Source: Hyphococcus sp.
GTDB taxonomy: Bacteria; Pseudomonadota; Alphaproteobacteria; Caulobacterales; Parvularculaceae
Direction: 5' to 3'
DNA length: 64,000 nucleotides
Assembly (NCBI GenBank): GCA_013002535.1
Contig: JABDJK010000008.1
Location: 22,305 to 86,304 of the forward strand
In this document: positions 38,058 to 47,907 of the stretch, piece after piece
How positions within the stretch are numbered: the stretch's first letter is position 1
How the letters are laid out: the number at the start of each line of letters is the position of its first letter
Program-made: the position numbers and the translations under genes
The notes under the pieces: generated by a model
Databases searched by the model: none
Told to the model about the DNA's origin: nothing
Seen by the model: only the letters and a program-made list of their open reading frames with translations

Positions 38058-38168
38058 CGGGGATTTAGCGCCGGCGCCCATGGCGCTGCGCTTTCTTAAC
38101 GCCTATTTGATAGAAATATCGCCGCCGTCATTTTCGTTATGGTGCGGCTGCGCTGGAAGGAACTTGGA

Positions 38169-40097
38169 ATGAATAGACGCAATCTTCTCGTATGGGGCCT
38201 CGTAATTGCCTTCTTCCTCATTGCGCTGCAGATGTTTGAATTCCAGCCGGGCGGCGAGACAGAACCGACGGAGCTGAATTATTCAGAATTCGTCCAGAAA
38301 ATTGATGCTGGCGCTGTCAAGGAAGCGACGGTTTCCAAAACCGAAGTGACCGGCACATTGGAAGACGGCGCTGAGTTTCTCACCAACATTACCGAAGACG
38401 GCCAGGCCGATGTCGCTGATCGCCTGAATGCAGCCGGGGTTTTGACGACCATCGAAAAGGAAGAGGAGCTGCCGCTTTTGGTTTCCTTCTTTTTCAACAT
38501 TCTACCGCTTTTGATTTTCCTCGCCTTTTTCTTGATCGTCATGCGCCAGATGCAAGGCGCCGGCGGCAAGGCCATGGGTTTTGGCAAGTCGCGGGCGAAA
38601 CTTTTGACCGAACGTCAAGGACGCGTTACATTTGATGACGTCGCTGGCATCGATGAGGCCAAAGAAGAACTCGAAGAAATTGTCGAGTACTTAAAAGACC
38701 CAATGAAATTCCAGCGCCTAGGCGGTAAAATTCCTAAAGGCGCTCTTCTCGTTGGCCCTCCAGGCACAGGCAAAACATTGCTTGCGCGCGCCATCGCCGG
38801 TGAGGCCAATGTTCCGTTCTTTACGATTTCAGGATCTGACTTCGTCGAAATGTTTGTCGGCGTTGGCGCAAGCCGCGTGCGCGACATGTTCGAACAGGCG
38901 AAGAAAAATGCGCCTTGCATCATTTTCATTGATGAGATTGATGCGGTCGGCCGCCACCGCGGCGCCGGACTAGGCGGCGGCAATGATGAGCGTGAGCAAA
39001 CGCTCAACCAGTTGCTCGTTGAGATGGACGGTTTTGAATCCAACGAAGGCATCATTTTGATCGCTGCAACGAACCGCCCTGACGTTCTCGATCCCGCGCT
39101 GCTGCGCCCCGGCCGTTTTGACCGTCAGGTCGTTGTGCCAAACCCCGACGTGGTTGGCCGCGAGAAAATTCTGCAAGTTCATGTTCAAAAAGTCCCACTG
39201 GCGCCGGATGTAAATATTCGCACGATTGCACGCGGGACGCCCGGTTTCTCCGGCGCGGACCTTGCGAATCTCGTGAACGAAGCGGCGTTGCTCGCGGCGC
39301 GGCGCGGAAAGCGTTTCGTGACTGCGAAAGAATTCGATGACGCCAAAGATAAGGTCATGATGGGTTCGGAGCGCCGCTCCATGGTCATGACCGAAGAAGA
39401 AAAAATGCTGACCGCCTATCATGAGGCCGGTCATGCGCTCGTTGCGCTAAAGGTGCCAGGCAATGACCCGGTGCACAAAGCGACAATCATCCCGCGCGGG
39501 CGGGCCCTCGGCATGGTCCAATCGTTGCCTGAACGCGATCGCTATTCCATGAGCCTTGAGCAAATGAAAGCGCGCATCGCCATGGCCATGGGCGGGCGCG
39601 TCGCCGAAGAATTGAAATTCGGCAAGGAAAAAGTCACGTCCGGCGCGTCATCGGATATTGAGCATGCGACCAAAATCGCGCGCGCCATGGTGACGCAATA
39701 TGGGCTTTCGGAAAAGCTGGGGCCCATCGCTTATGCCGAAGACGAGGGCGAGGTGTTCCTTGGACAATCTATTGCGCGGTCAAAATCGATTTCCGGCGAT
39801 ACCGCGAAAGTCATCGAGGAAGAAATCAGACGCTTTGTCGTCGACGGTCATGAACTGGCGCGCAAGATCCTGACGGACTTTAACGACGCCTGGGAAGCGA
39901 TTGCGCAAGGGTTGCTTGAGTTTGAAACCCTCACTGGCGAGGAAATCGCGCAACTTATCAAAGGCGAGAAAGTCGTTCGCGAAGACCCGTCTGACAAGCC
40001 GGATCAAAAACCGCCTTCGTCCGTGCCGACAGCCGGCGCGCCAGCAAGCGGCAAAAAGCCGGGCGGAACCGGCGGTATGGAGCCTGAACCGGCATAA
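38169..40097 (+). CDS. ftsH: ATP-dependent zinc metalloprotease FtsH
   Basis: A 642-residue membrane AAA+ protease degrading damaged membrane proteins and regulators. It has two N-terminal helices flanking a periplasmic domain (about 6-25 and 105-125), Walker A GPPGTGKT (196-203), Walker B IIFIDEID, and the zinc site HEAGH (418-422). I chose the ATG at 38169 behind GGAAGGAA. The Pro/Lys-rich tail is variable. A terminator follows whose 3' arm provides the ribosome site of the next gene. Confidence 0.98.
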   Translation: MNRRNLLVWGLVIAFFLIALQMFEFQPGGETEPTELNYSEFVQKIDAGAVKEATVSKTEVTGTLEDGAEFLTNITEDGQADVADRLNAAGVLTTIEKEEELPLLVSFFFNILPLLIFLAFFLIVMRQMQGAGGKAMGFGKSRAKLLTERQGRVTFDDVAGIDEAKEELEEIVEYLKDPMKFQRLGGKIPKGALLVGPPGTGKTLLARAIAGEANVPFFTISGSDFVEMFVGVGASRVRDMFEQAKKNAPCIIFIDEIDAVGRHRGAGLGGGNDEREQTLNQLLVEMDGFESNEGIILIAATNRPDVLDPALLRPGRFDRQVVVPNPDVVGREKILQVHVQKVPLAPDVNIRTIARGTPGFSGADLANLVNEAALLAARRGKRFVTAKEFDDAKDKVMMGSERRSMVMTEEEKMLTAYHEAGHALVALKVPGNDPVHKATIIPRGRALGMVQSLPERDRYSMSLEQMKARIAMAMGGRVAEELKFGKEKVTSGASSDIEHATKIARAMVTQYGLSEKLGPIAYAEDEGEVFLGQSIARSKSISGDTAKVIEEEIRRFVVDGHELARKILTDFNDAWEAIAQGLLEFETLTGEEIAQLIKGEKVVREDPSDKPDQKPPSSVPTAGAPASGKKPGGTGGMEPEPA

Positions 40098-40128
40098 AGC
40101 CGCCGCTTTCTCGACAATAAATTCATGT

Positions 40129-40161
40129 TAAAAGCCTTCCCAAACGGGAAGGCTTTTTTTT
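40129..40161 (+). terminator. Terminator of ftsH overlapping the ribosome site of the next gene
   Basis: AAAGCCTTCCC / GGGAAGGCTTT stem with an AAAC loop and eight T residues ends directly at the next ATG (40162). GGGAAGG in the 3' arm (40146-40152) is the only Shine-Dalgarno-like sequence for that gene. Confidence 0.92.
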
Positions 40162-41127
40162 ATGAGATATTGTTTTGTACTGATAGCTTTTTTGTTGGCT
40201 GCTTGCTCGAGTGCGGGGCAAGCAAAAACCGCCATGGAGTCTACGATCGACAGGAAGGCTGCGGCGCTGGAAGCCGCTGAAGCATGGGCGGAGCGGCAGC
40301 CCCATTGGGTTGAGCCGTTTGAACCATTCCGCATTATCGGCAATCTTTATTATGTGGGCACGCAAGGATTGGCGGTTTATCTGATCACCGACTATATTGG
40401 GCATGCAATTAGTGGCGCGGAATACGCTGCGGTTGTTATCGACGGCGGCATGGCCGGTAATGAACAAATTATAATCGATAATATTGCCAAGCTCGGGTTT
40501 GACATTAAGGACGTAGTATACCTTCTGAATACCCACGCACACTTCGATCATTCAGGCGGTTTGGCGAAATTGAAAACGGCCAGCAATGCGGAGCTCACAG
40601 CAGCAGAGGGCGACGTGTCAGCGCTTGAGGGTGGTTTTTATTTAGGATTCGAACAACAAACCGAATATTTTGCGCCGCCGGTCACCGTAGATAAATCATT
40701 TAAGAACGACGAAGACCTCCTGATATTCCCGATTGGGAATGCTGCTTTAACGGGAGTAGTTACTCCCGGCCATTCGCGCGGCTGTACGTCATGGCGTCTC
40801 AGCATTGAGGATAATGGCGAAGAACACGAAGTTCTCATTTTCTGTAGCGCGACCGTCGCGCTAAACAGCCTTGTGCCCAAACAATATGACGGCATTGTCG
40901 GTGACTACCGCTATACGTTCGAAACAACCAAGGAATGGAAGCCAGACGTGTTTCTCGCAAACCATCCGGAAGTGTTTTACATGAAGGAAACCCGTGAGAA
41001 ACAAAAAGCCGGCGACCCGCTTGCCTTTGTCAACCGCGGCGCGTTTCAAAGATATATCCGCGCGAAAGAGCGCGCGTTTGAACGCGCGCTCGTGGAACAA
41101 CAGGCGGCGGCTTCCGACCAGGAGTGA
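40162..41127 (+). CDS. Subclass B3-type metallo-beta-lactamase-fold lipoprotein
   Basis: A 321-residue protein with a lipobox (LLAACSS, Cys near residue 15). The B3 metal-ligand set is complete: HAHFDH at 125-130 (H125, H127, D129, H130), H204 in TPGHSRGCTSW, and H268 in ANHPEVF. AAEGDVSALEGG also matches B3 enzymes. The family includes carbapenem-hydrolysing enzymes, but many environmental members have other or unknown substrates, so resistance is not shown. It starts immediately after the ftsH terminator and probably depends on readthrough or an internal promoter. Confidence 0.88.
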   Translation: MRYCFVLIAFLLAACSSAGQAKTAMESTIDRKAAALEAAEAWAERQPHWVEPFEPFRIIGNLYYVGTQGLAVYLITDYIGHAISGAEYAAVVIDGGMAGNEQIIIDNIAKLGFDIKDVVYLLNTHAHFDHSGGLAKLKTASNAELTAAEGDVSALEGGFYLGFEQQTEYFAPPVTVDKSFKNDEDLLIFPIGNAALTGVVTPGHSRGCTSWRLSIEDNGEEHEVLIFCSATVALNSLVPKQYDGIVGDYRYTFETTKEWKPDVFLANHPEVFYMKETREKQKAGDPLAFVNRGAFQRYIRAKERAFERALVEQQAAASDQE

Positions 41128-41139
41128 TTGGAAATAAAG

Positions 41140-42270
41140 TTAGTCGACATCAATGCCAGACCGGTCTTCTATGGCGCCGGCAAATGCCCAGCCGCCGAAT
41201 GTTTCGGAGACAGCCGCGATGATTTCATTCTCGCCCTTTTCTAACTTAATACCTATCATATCCAGAAACCCGACTGTGCCGAGAAACCGATAATCACGCG
41301 CGCGCCAGCCTGCGTTTCCGGCGAACACAAGTTCATCATTCACGTACAACCGAACGCGGTCGCTGTATCCGAACTTCATTTCTTTGATCTGATCTTTATC
41401 AGATCGAATAATTTTTCGAACAAAAACCGTGTCTGCATTTTCAACGCTATCGGCGAGACGCGCGAGGTTTGCGATGCCGTTGGTTTCGGCGTTGAGGGGT
41501 TGCCACCCGATGTTTTTGGTTGATGATTTTCTAAGTGTGGTCACCCCTTGCAGGTCTGGCTCTGCGAACGGTTTAGATACTTGCCATGTATCAATGACGC
41601 CTTTGGGCAAAGATTTTGGATCCTCGGGGACGCCAACGATACCGTCGCCTTCGTTCAACGGTCGCACCGAGAAATTTGAAAAGCGCGCATCAGCGCCGCC
41701 TCGGCCTGACGCTCGCAGTCCGATGTAACCCTCTGAGATATCCGTTTTTAGGTCGGGAATGTGCAATACCGGTTCGTCGCTATTGAAATAAAAATCTGCG
41801 CGATCGTCGCTTACGACAATCTTGACGCGGTTCCATTCTCCGAATTTGTGGTCAATCGCGGCGCTCGCATTCGGCCCAGAAAATATCTGCCACGCGGATA
41901 GGTTGTTTTCGACCGGCGTGTACTGAACTGCATCCGGTTTTCCCGATAAGTGTGACCGAACGTAAAGTTCTTCAAAGCGCGTGTCGTTTTCGGCGCGCCA
42001 CATAGGCCCGATAAATCCCTGACCATCGCCATAAGAGACATCAAATTCGATAACGCCGTCTTCGAAGGCGGCATCATCAAGCCAGACGCGGCCATTGATC
42101 AGAAGCAACGCTTCGCGGCCCATATGCTGCTCTACCTTTGCTTCGCGGGCGGCGACGCGCCAGTTTCGATCAGCAAATTGAATATATTGCGGCGATGCGT
42201 CGTCTTGTGCGTAAACCGGAATAGCCAAGGATAGTATGTAACAGAGCAACGAACATGCGAACATTCTCAT
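41140..42270 (-). CDS. Secreted LamG/DUF1080-like domain protein with C-terminal jelly-roll region
   Basis: A 376-residue exported protein with a signal peptide (1-21, ending VYA). Residues about 25-205 look like a concanavalin-A-type fold (LLLINGRVWLDDAAFEDGVIEFDVS, WNRVKIVVSDDRADFYFNSD, GYIGLRASGRGGADARFSNFSV), as in DUF1080 proteins. The last 100 residues resemble a galactose-binding-like domain (VRLYVNDELVFAGNAGW). It probably binds or processes a carbohydrate outside the cell. The AraC regulator gene lies just upstream on the same strand, so the two may form a small operon. Confidence 0.7.
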   Translation of the reverse strand: MRMFACSLLCYILSLAIPVYAQDDASPQYIQFADRNWRVAAREAKVEQHMGREALLLINGRVWLDDAAFEDGVIEFDVSYGDGQGFIGPMWRAENDTRFEELYVRSHLSGKPDAVQYTPVENNLSAWQIFSGPNASAAIDHKFGEWNRVKIVVSDDRADFYFNSDEPVLHIPDLKTDISEGYIGLRASGRGGADARFSNFSVRPLNEGDGIVGVPEDPKSLPKGVIDTWQVSKPFAEPDLQGVTTLRKSSTKNIGWQPLNAETNGIANLARLADSVENADTVFVRKIIRSDKDQIKEMKFGYSDRVRLYVNDELVFAGNAGWRARDYRFLGTVGFLDMIGIKLEKGENEIIAAVSETFGGWAFAGAIEDRSGIDVD

Positions 42271-42321
42271 GGAAAGAGGGCCTTTCAGAAATTGACGATG
42301 AGACCACCTTTCTAAGTGGTC

Positions 42322-43176
42322 TCAAGACGCCGTATTGGAAAAATCGGACAGGCTTTTGCGGTAGGCGTATGTTTCGCCAGGCGTCATGCCTGTTTGCAGC
42401 TTGAAGTCGGCGATCATGTGCGACTGGTCGTGATAACCGGCGGCGTGGGCGATCTGCGCCCAATTAGGGTTGGATGATTTCTCCGCGCGTAACAAAGCGC
42501 CAGTGACCCGCAATCGGCGCGCAAAAGTTTTGGGCGACATGCCAAGCACCGCTATGAAACGTCTTCGTAATGTTCGTTCACTGACGTCAAGGCGATTCGC
42601 AAGGCTCGCAACGGAGGGGCGGCCATTCGTCCGGCGTAACATGCGGGCGGCGATATGTTCGCATTTGCCGCTCTCCGGTTGAAATGCTGCCGCCGCGCAT
42701 TCGAGGTCTTCAATCAGTTGCCTTCCTACCTGCGACGCGGTGGCGGACGCTGCCGACCGGCGTGTCCTATCAAAAAATTTTGTGACTGAATGTTCTACGT
42801 CAACGGCCCCGTGATCTGCATATTCCGCTGGTTTCAATGATAAGAATTGTTCAGCAAGTTCCGGCTTTACACGGACCGCGATCAGTTCGCTCCGGGGCGG
42901 CGCGAAATATGGTTTGGCGCGTCCATAGGCGCCGCATACGACCAAGCGAGCCTGTTCAGTATTGCCGTTTGGGTCAAAAAAACGCTGCACGCCGATACTG
43001 GATTCGCAATGGGGCATCACCAGTTGCGCCGAGCCTGCGTCAGTTTTCGCGTCATGTATCCAGAGCATGTCAAACGGCGCCCATGTTTGCTGTCGCAGCA
43101 TCCAAGAGCGATACCCGCCAATCTTATGGTCGGGATGGTTTCTCGTTGCATCCCGGTTGGGTAAAGCCTCATTCAT
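42322..43176 (-). CDS. AraC family transcriptional regulator
   Basis: A 284-residue regulator with a C-terminal double helix-turn-helix domain: SVASLANRLDVSERTLRRRFIAVLGMSPKTFARRLRVTGALL then IAHAAGYHDQSHMIADFKLQTGMTPGETY. The N-terminal sensor resembles the DUF6597-type domain found in AraC regulators. I chose the ATG at 43176, where the folded N domain begins. It is divergent from folP with 99 nt between and probably controls the adjacent secreted-protein gene. The ligand is unknown. Confidence 0.88.
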   Translation of the reverse strand: MNEALPNRDATRNHPDHKIGGYRSWMLRQQTWAPFDMLWIHDAKTDAGSAQLVMPHCESSIGVQRFFDPNGNTEQARLVVCGAYGRAKPYFAPPRSELIAVRVKPELAEQFLSLKPAEYADHGAVDVEHSVTKFFDRTRRSAASATASQVGRQLIEDLECAAAAFQPESGKCEHIAARMLRRTNGRPSVASLANRLDVSERTLRRRFIAVLGMSPKTFARRLRVTGALLRAEKSSNPNWAQIAHAAGYHDQSHMIADFKLQTGMTPGETYAYRKSLSDFSNTAS

Positions 43177-43275
43177 GGCTAATAGAGTAGGCGGAAAACG
43201 CGAAATCGAAAATATATCTGCGGCAAACCGAGTTGTATTAGTGGTCGATCGATCAATTGCGGGGCAAGTAAAGAG

Positions 43276-44082
43276 ATGATGGAAAGTGCGCCTCTCATCA
43301 TGGGCATTGTCAACGTAACGCCAGATTCGTTTTCCGATGGCGGCGCGCTTGGCGATTCGCAAGCCGCCATCGATCACGCTTTGCGGTTGGAAGATGACGG
43401 CGCCGCTATCCTCGATATTGGCGGGGAATCGACGCGCCCTGGCGCTGAACCTGTTTCTCTCGACGAAGAGCGTCGACGGGTTTTGCCGGTGATCGAAGGT
43501 CTTATAGGGCGAACCGATGCTTTACTTTCAATCGACACACGTAAAGCCGACATTGCAAAAGAAGCCGTCGCGGCCGGCTCTGCGATTTGGAATGATGTTT
43601 CTGCATTGAGCTATGACGAGGCAAGCGTCGAGACGGCTGCGTTTCTCGATTGCGAAATTGTGTTGATGCATGCGCAAGGCGATCCGCGCGTTATGCAAAA
43701 GCAGCCCGAATATGTCGATGTCATCGCGGAAGTGAAAGCCTATCTGGCGGCGCGGGTCGAGCTTTGTGTTGTAGCCGGCGTCAAACGCGAAAGACTAATC
43801 GTCGATCCGGGGATTGGCTTCGGCAAGACGCTGGATCATAACCTTGCGCTCCTTGCCAATCTGAATGAATTTTCATCGCTCGATTGCCGCGTCCTTATTG
43901 GGGCCTCGCGAAAACGGTTTATTGCTGCGCTCGATCGTGACGAACCCGCTATAGACCGGGTCGGCGGCTCCATTGCCGCAGCATTGTCCGGCGCCCGCCA
44001 GGGCGCGGACATAATCCGCGTCCATGATGTCGCAGCGACGCGCCAGGCATTGGCGGTGACGTCCGCGATTGATAAAGCCTAG
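43276..44082 (+). CDS. folP: Dihydropteroate synthase
   Basis: A 268-residue TIM-barrel enzyme joining p-aminobenzoate to the pterin in folate synthesis, the sulfonamide target. The signatures MGIVNVTPDSFSDGG, ILDIGGESTRPGA and LIVDPGIGFGKT are complete. It usually follows ftsH; here it is separated from it by three accessory genes. A double ATG at the start leaves a one-codon ambiguity. Confidence 0.97.
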   Translation: MMESAPLIMGIVNVTPDSFSDGGALGDSQAAIDHALRLEDDGAAILDIGGESTRPGAEPVSLDEERRRVLPVIEGLIGRTDALLSIDTRKADIAKEAVAAGSAIWNDVSALSYDEASVETAAFLDCEIVLMHAQGDPRVMQKQPEYVDVIAEVKAYLAARVELCVVAGVKRERLIVDPGIGFGKTLDHNLALLANLNEFSSLDCRVLIGASRKRFIAALDRDEPAIDRVGGSIAAALSGARQGADIIRVHDVAATRQALAVTSAIDKA

Positions 44083-44170
44083 AAATCACGGCGTTTCATA
44101 GGCGTTAAAGGATTTTCACGATCTTTGTGCTAGGGTTTATTGTTGAATACTTAACGGGGAGGTTGTCGCC

Positions 44171-45541
44171 ATGCGCGGTGACGATCAGATGACGGGCAAA
44201 CGAAAGATTTTTGGCACAGACGGGGTTCGCGGATTGGCGAATGCCGGCGCCATGAAGCCCGATGAAATATTGCGTCTCGGCATGGCCGTTGGCCGCGTCT
44301 TCAAGAACGGCGCTCACCGCCATCGCGTCGTGATCGGCAAGGACACGAGGCTTTCCGGCTATATGATTGAACCGGCGCTCACCGCCGGTTTTGCAGCGTC
44401 CGGTATGGATGTCTTTCTTCTGGGGCCATTGCCTACTCCGGCCATGGCAATGCTGACGCGATCATTGCGCGCGGACCTCGGCGTCATGATCTCAGCCTCT
44501 CATAATCCGTACCATGATAATGGCGTTAAATTTTTCGGTCCCGACGGGTATAAACTATCGGACGAGACGGAGCTTGAAATCGAAAGATTGATGTCTGCGC
44601 CGCTTGATGAGGGGCTTGCAAAATCGGCGGACCTCGGCCGTGTCAAACGCATTGATGACGCCGCTGCGCGGTACATCGAGTTTGCCAAGGCGGCGTTTCC
44701 CCGGCGGTATTCGCTCGACGGCATGCGTATTGTCGTCGATTGCGCCAATGGCGCCGGGTACAAAGTTGCGCCGACCGTTCTTTGGGAGTTGGGCGCCGAA
44801 GTTAAGGAAATTGGCGTTGAGCCCAACGGCTTCAATATCAACCGCGATGTCGGCTCGACCGCGACGAAAAAAATGGCGAACGCCGTGCGCGAATATCGCG
44901 CTGATATCGGCATTGCGCTGGATGGCGACGCCGACCGCGTCATCATCTGCGATGAAAAAGGCGAGATTGTCGATGGCGATCAGATCCTGGCGCTGATCGC
45001 GTCTTTCTGGAAGTCGCGTGGCCAATTGAAAGGCGACGGCGTGGTCGCGACGGTCATGTCCAATATGGGCCTGGAGAAATACCTGAAAAATGAAGGGTTA
45101 GACCTCATCCGCACCAAGGTTGGCGACCGATATGTTGTGGAGGAAATGCGAAATCGCGGCATGAATATAGGCGGTGAGCCGTCGGGCCATGTAATACTCA
45201 GCGATTATGCGACGACGGGCGACGGAATTGTCACGGCGCTGCAGGTGCTGGCGGTAGTTGCCGCAGAAAAGCGCAAAGTCAGCGAAGTCTGCAACAAATT
45301 CTCTCCCTATCCGCAGCTTTTAAAAAACGTACGCTGCGCCAAGGCGGGTGTCCTGGAAGATGCAAGCGTCATAGCAGCGATCGCAGGCGGCGAAAAGAAA
45401 TTCGGCGATAAAGGTCGGCTTGTTATTCGCCCGTCAGGCACGGAACCATTGATCCGGGTTATGGCGGAGGGCGAGGACGAAAAGCTCGTCACGCAAGTTG
45501 TTGATGACATTTGCGTGGCCGTTGAAAAAGCCGGCAAATAA
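44171..45541 (+). CDS. glmM: Phosphoglucosamine mutase GlmM
   Basis: A 456-residue alpha-D-phosphohexomutase making glucosamine 1-phosphate for UDP-GlcNAc. The active serine is in [21 protein letters not shown]. The metal-binding loop is [10 protein letters not shown], the sugar loop GGEPSGHV, and the phosphate loop [20 protein letters not shown] site eight nt before the ATG at 44171 supports this start over the internal ATG at 44189. Confidence 0.98.
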   Translation: MRGDDQMTGKRKIFGTDGVRGLANAGAMKPDEILRLGMAVGRVFKNGAHRHRVVIGKDTRLSGYMIEPALTAGFAASGMDVFLLGPLPTPAMAMLTRSLRADLGVMISASHNPYHDNGVKFFGPDGYKLSDETELEIERLMSAPLDEGLAKSADLGRVKRIDDAAARYIEFAKAAFPRRYSLDGMRIVVDCANGAGYKVAPTVLWELGAEVKEIGVEPNGFNINRDVGSTATKKMANAVREYRADIGIALDGDADRVIICDEKGEIVDGDQILALIASFWKSRGQLKGDGVVATVMSNMGLEKYLKNEGLDLIRTKVGDRYVVEEMRNRGMNIGGEPSGHVILSDYATTGDGIVTALQVLAVVAAEKRKVSEVCNKFSPYPQLLKNVRCAKAGVLEDASVIAAIAGGEKKFGDKGRLVIRPSGTEPLIRVMAEGEDEKLVTQVVDDICVAVEKAGK

Positions 45542-45573
45542 TAAAACGCCGGCGGAAAAATCCGCCGGCGAAC
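45541..45573 (-). terminator. Hairpin terminator between glmM and the convergent Arg/Tyr-rich protein gene
   Basis: CGCCGGCGGA / TCCGCCGGCG stem. On the minus strand it is followed by TTTTATTATTT, giving a terminator for the minus-strand gene. On the plus strand no T-run follows, so it may only partly stop glmM transcripts. Confidence 0.8.
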
Positions 45574-45593
45574 TCGTCCAAACAATTCAAGGC

Positions 45594-46118
45594 TTAGGTA
45601 TAGACCCGAACCCGTGCCCGTGGTGAGCAGTCGCGGTTGGCGATGCGGCGCAGACGTTTTTTAGACACATAGTGCCGATCTCGTCCGCGCGCCTCAACCG
45701 TGCAATAGAGGCGCGGTCCGCGTCGTGTCCGCACAACTTCCTCAACCAAAACGATGCGAGCTCGGTGGCGCGTATCATATACCTGGCGGTTAATCACCCG
45801 GCCATCGCGCCCTCGGTATCCATTGCGGTATCCGCGGTCCCGATAGCGTCGGTCATTGTAGCGCCTGTCGCGATATCCGTCGTTGCCGACCGTGATCGAT
45901 AAGCTGACGCCGGAGTCTCGGTATTTCCCGCCGCGATAATAGCGGTCAGCAGGATAATAGTCGTAATAGTTCGATGCGTGTGACCGGTGATCGTGATCGA
46001 CCTTGCAGTAATCCGGCCGGTAGTCGCGTCGATCGCCGTGATCAGCGGACGCCGCGGTAAGTCCCAGAACGAATAGGGCGGTTGCGCCGGCTATCGCTGC
46101 CTTCAAAAGGTTTGTCAT
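45594..46118 (-). CDS. Exported Arg/Tyr/Asp-rich protein of unknown function
   Basis: A 174-residue protein with a signal peptide (about 1-25, ending ASA). A low-complexity core rich in Arg, Tyr, Asp and Gly follows (YRDRRYNDRRYRDRGYRNGY). A more ordered C-terminal part is VYDTRHRARIVLVEEVVRT ... LYCTVEARGRDRHYVSKKRLRR with two cysteines. Similar R/Y-rich periplasmic proteins occur in alphaproteobacteria without an assigned role. A good GGAGGTCATT site lies before the ATG. Confidence 0.75.
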   Translation of the reverse strand: MTNLLKAAIAGATALFVLGLTAASADHGDRRDYRPDYCKVDHDHRSHASNYYDYYPADRYYRGGKYRDSGVSLSITVGNDGYRDRRYNDRRYRDRGYRNGYRGRDGRVINRQVYDTRHRARIVLVEEVVRTRRGPRLYCTVEARGRDRHYVSKKRLRRIANRDCSPRARVRVYT

Positions 46119-46317
46119 GAATGACCTCCTAGCTGCCCCAGCCGGTTGTCATGCATTATGAAATAACGTTCGTTTGCGGCGAGAATGTCGCGAAATGTGG
46201 ACGAAATGGGGCCGTTGCACCTGCGGCCTACACAAAATTGTGAGGGCATTTTCATGACGGTAGGGAAATGGCCCTGTTGAAATTTGCGAATCCGGCAAAT
46301 CAACATATAGGTGAGGC

Positions 46318-46797
46318 ATGCCTTACGATGATCAACCAGCAGCTGCGTCCGATGTGGAAAACATAAACCCGCCTCTTGATGAATGCGGCATGGCGAAAGC
46401 GGCGCGTCTTTTAGAAGATCGCTGGACGATGCTCATAATCCGCGAGGCGCTCTACGGCGTCACGCGCTTTGACGCGATGCAGAGTGATTTACATATTCCG
46501 CGCACGGTGCTTGCCGATCGTTTGAAACGGCTTTGCGCCAACGGAATTCTGACTAAGCGCGATTATCGCGAACCGGGCCAGCGAACGCGCAGCCAGTATG
46601 TGCTAACGTCTCCGGGCGTAGAACTGGCCGTGCCGATGATTGCGCTAATGCAATGGGGCGATAAAAATCTTGGACAAAACCAGCCCGCCGTAGAGATTGT
46701 TGACCGTCATGACGAGAAGCCGTGCCGCGTTGGCTTTATCAATTTCAATGGAGAGCCGGTAAATGTCGGCGACATTCAATTGAAGAAATCAGGCTGA
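46318..46797 (+). CDS. HxlR family transcriptional regulator
   Basis: A 159-residue winged-helix regulator. The HxlR core is CGMAKAARLLEDRWTMLIIREAL, then FDAMQSDLHIPRTVLADRLKRL and an ILTKRDY wing. HxlR proteins sense reactive carbonyls, thiols or phenolics and often control a divergent enzyme gene. Here the divergent neighbour is the Arg/Tyr-rich protein gene, 199 nt away. A TAGGTGAGGC sequence abuts the ATG. Confidence 0.9.
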   Translation: MPYDDQPAAASDVENINPPLDECGMAKAARLLEDRWTMLIIREALYGVTRFDAMQSDLHIPRTVLADRLKRLCANGILTKRDYREPGQRTRSQYVLTSPGVELAVPMIALMQWGDKNLGQNQPAVEIVDRHDEKPCRVGFINFNGEPVNVGDIQLKKSG

Positions 46798-46803
46798 TTC
46801 AAT

Positions 46804-46998
46804 CTAGCGGCGCGTGCGCTCAGACCCGATTGCACTTATTGCGGCGCCGATAAGAATTAGAAAAACACCAAATCCGAACACGCGCCAGGAGGCGGCAAAA
46901 TCAATGCCGGCATGGAAAGCCGCTTCCGGGAATAGCTGAACGCCGAGTCCAACAAGGCAGCAAATGAGCCCTACCCAAAGCAATTTGTTCTCTGTCAC
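46804..46998 (-). CDS. Small two-helix membrane protein, 64 residues
   Basis: Starts at a GTG preceded by GGGAGAG with five-nt spacing. Two hydrophobic helices (about 5-22 and 40-58, GFGVFLILIGAAISAIG) are joined by a short loop, and the tail is RTRR. It lies between the HxlR gene and the divergent thiD. No known family is evident. A longer open frame upstream of the GTG looks non-coding. Confidence 0.55.
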   Translation of the reverse strand: MTENKLLWVGLICCLVGLGVQLFPEAAFHAGIDFAASWRVFGFGVFLILIGAAISAIGSERTRR

Positions 46999-47124
46999 GA
47001 AATCTCTCCCTGCTGGTGGCTTGGCCCATTTCAAATTATCAACTTGACGCGGGCAATGCGATAATGCGCAATCATGGCGCTTGTTTGAAAAGACCAAGGC
47101 AATTTTAAAGAGAGCGAGACTGTC

Positions 47125-47907
47125 ATGAAAGGCCGTATTCTGATTATCGCAGGTTCTGACCCATCGGGCGGCGCCGGCATTCAGGCGGACATCAAAGCGG
47201 TCACAGCACTCGGCGGCTATGCCGCGACCGCGATCACATCGCTGACAGTGCAAAATACGATGGGCGTAACCGCTGTTCACCCAGTCTCTCAACGCGTAAT
47301 TGTCGATCAGATCAATGCTGTCGTTAGCGACATCGGCGTTGATGCAGTGAAGATCGGAATGATCGGAAACATCGATGCGGCGCGCGGCATTCTCGGCGCC
47401 CTCGAAAACATCACCGCGCCGATCATTCTGGATCCCGTACTGGCGGCGACAAGCGGTGATGCTCTTGCGTCAGGCGATCTCGCAGATTTTATTCTGCGCG
47501 AATTCATCCCAAAAGTATTTTTGGTTACACCGAATATTCCGGAGGCTGAAAAGCTGACGTCGCTAGCGATCAAAACCGAAGACCATCAATTGCAAGCCGG
47601 GCGTCGTCTCGTTGGTCTCGGCGCTCACGCCGCCCTTGTAAAAGGCGGACACCTCGTCGATCCGGTGATTGCAGACGTCCTTGTGAGCGGCGATCAAGAG
47701 GAACGGTTCGCCCATGACCGTATTGAAACGACATCAACGCACGGCACCGGCTGCACCCTGGCCTCGGCCATCGCGGCCGGCGTCGCGCAAGGCATGGATT
47801 TGCGCAGTGCTGTGACGCGCGCCATTTCCTATGTTGCGGAGGCAATAAAACAGGCGCCGGGATACGGCGAAGGCGCCGGGCCGCTTAATCACACCGTGTC
47901 CGTTTAA
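47125..47907 (+). CDS. thiD: Bifunctional HMP / HMP-phosphate kinase
   Basis: A 260-residue ribokinase-fold enzyme phosphorylating hydroxymethylpyrimidine for thiamine synthesis. It shows AGSDPSGGAGIQADIKA, VTPNIPEAEKL and the GTGCTLASAIAAGVAQG anion-hole motif with the catalytic Asp region. It follows glmM in many alphaproteobacteria, though here three small genes intervene. It works with ThiC and ThiE of this window. Confidence 0.96.
   Translation: MKGRILIIAGSDPSGGAGIQADIKAVTALGGYAATAITSLTVQNTMGVTAVHPVSQRVIVDQINAVVSDIGVDAVKIGMIGNIDAARGILGALENITAPIILDPVLAATSGDALASGDLADFILREFIPKVFLVTPNIPEAEKLTSLAIKTEDHQLQAGRRLVGLGAHAALVKGGHLVDPVIADVLVSGDQEERFAHDRIETTSTHGTGCTLASAIAAGVAQGMDLRSAVTRAISYVAEAIKQAPGYGEGAGPLNHTVSV

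Noticed and set aside
46999..47292. Upstream extension of the small membrane protein next to thiD
   Set aside because: The extra 98 codons lie antisense to thiD and its promoter, while the GTG at 46998 has a good ribosome site.
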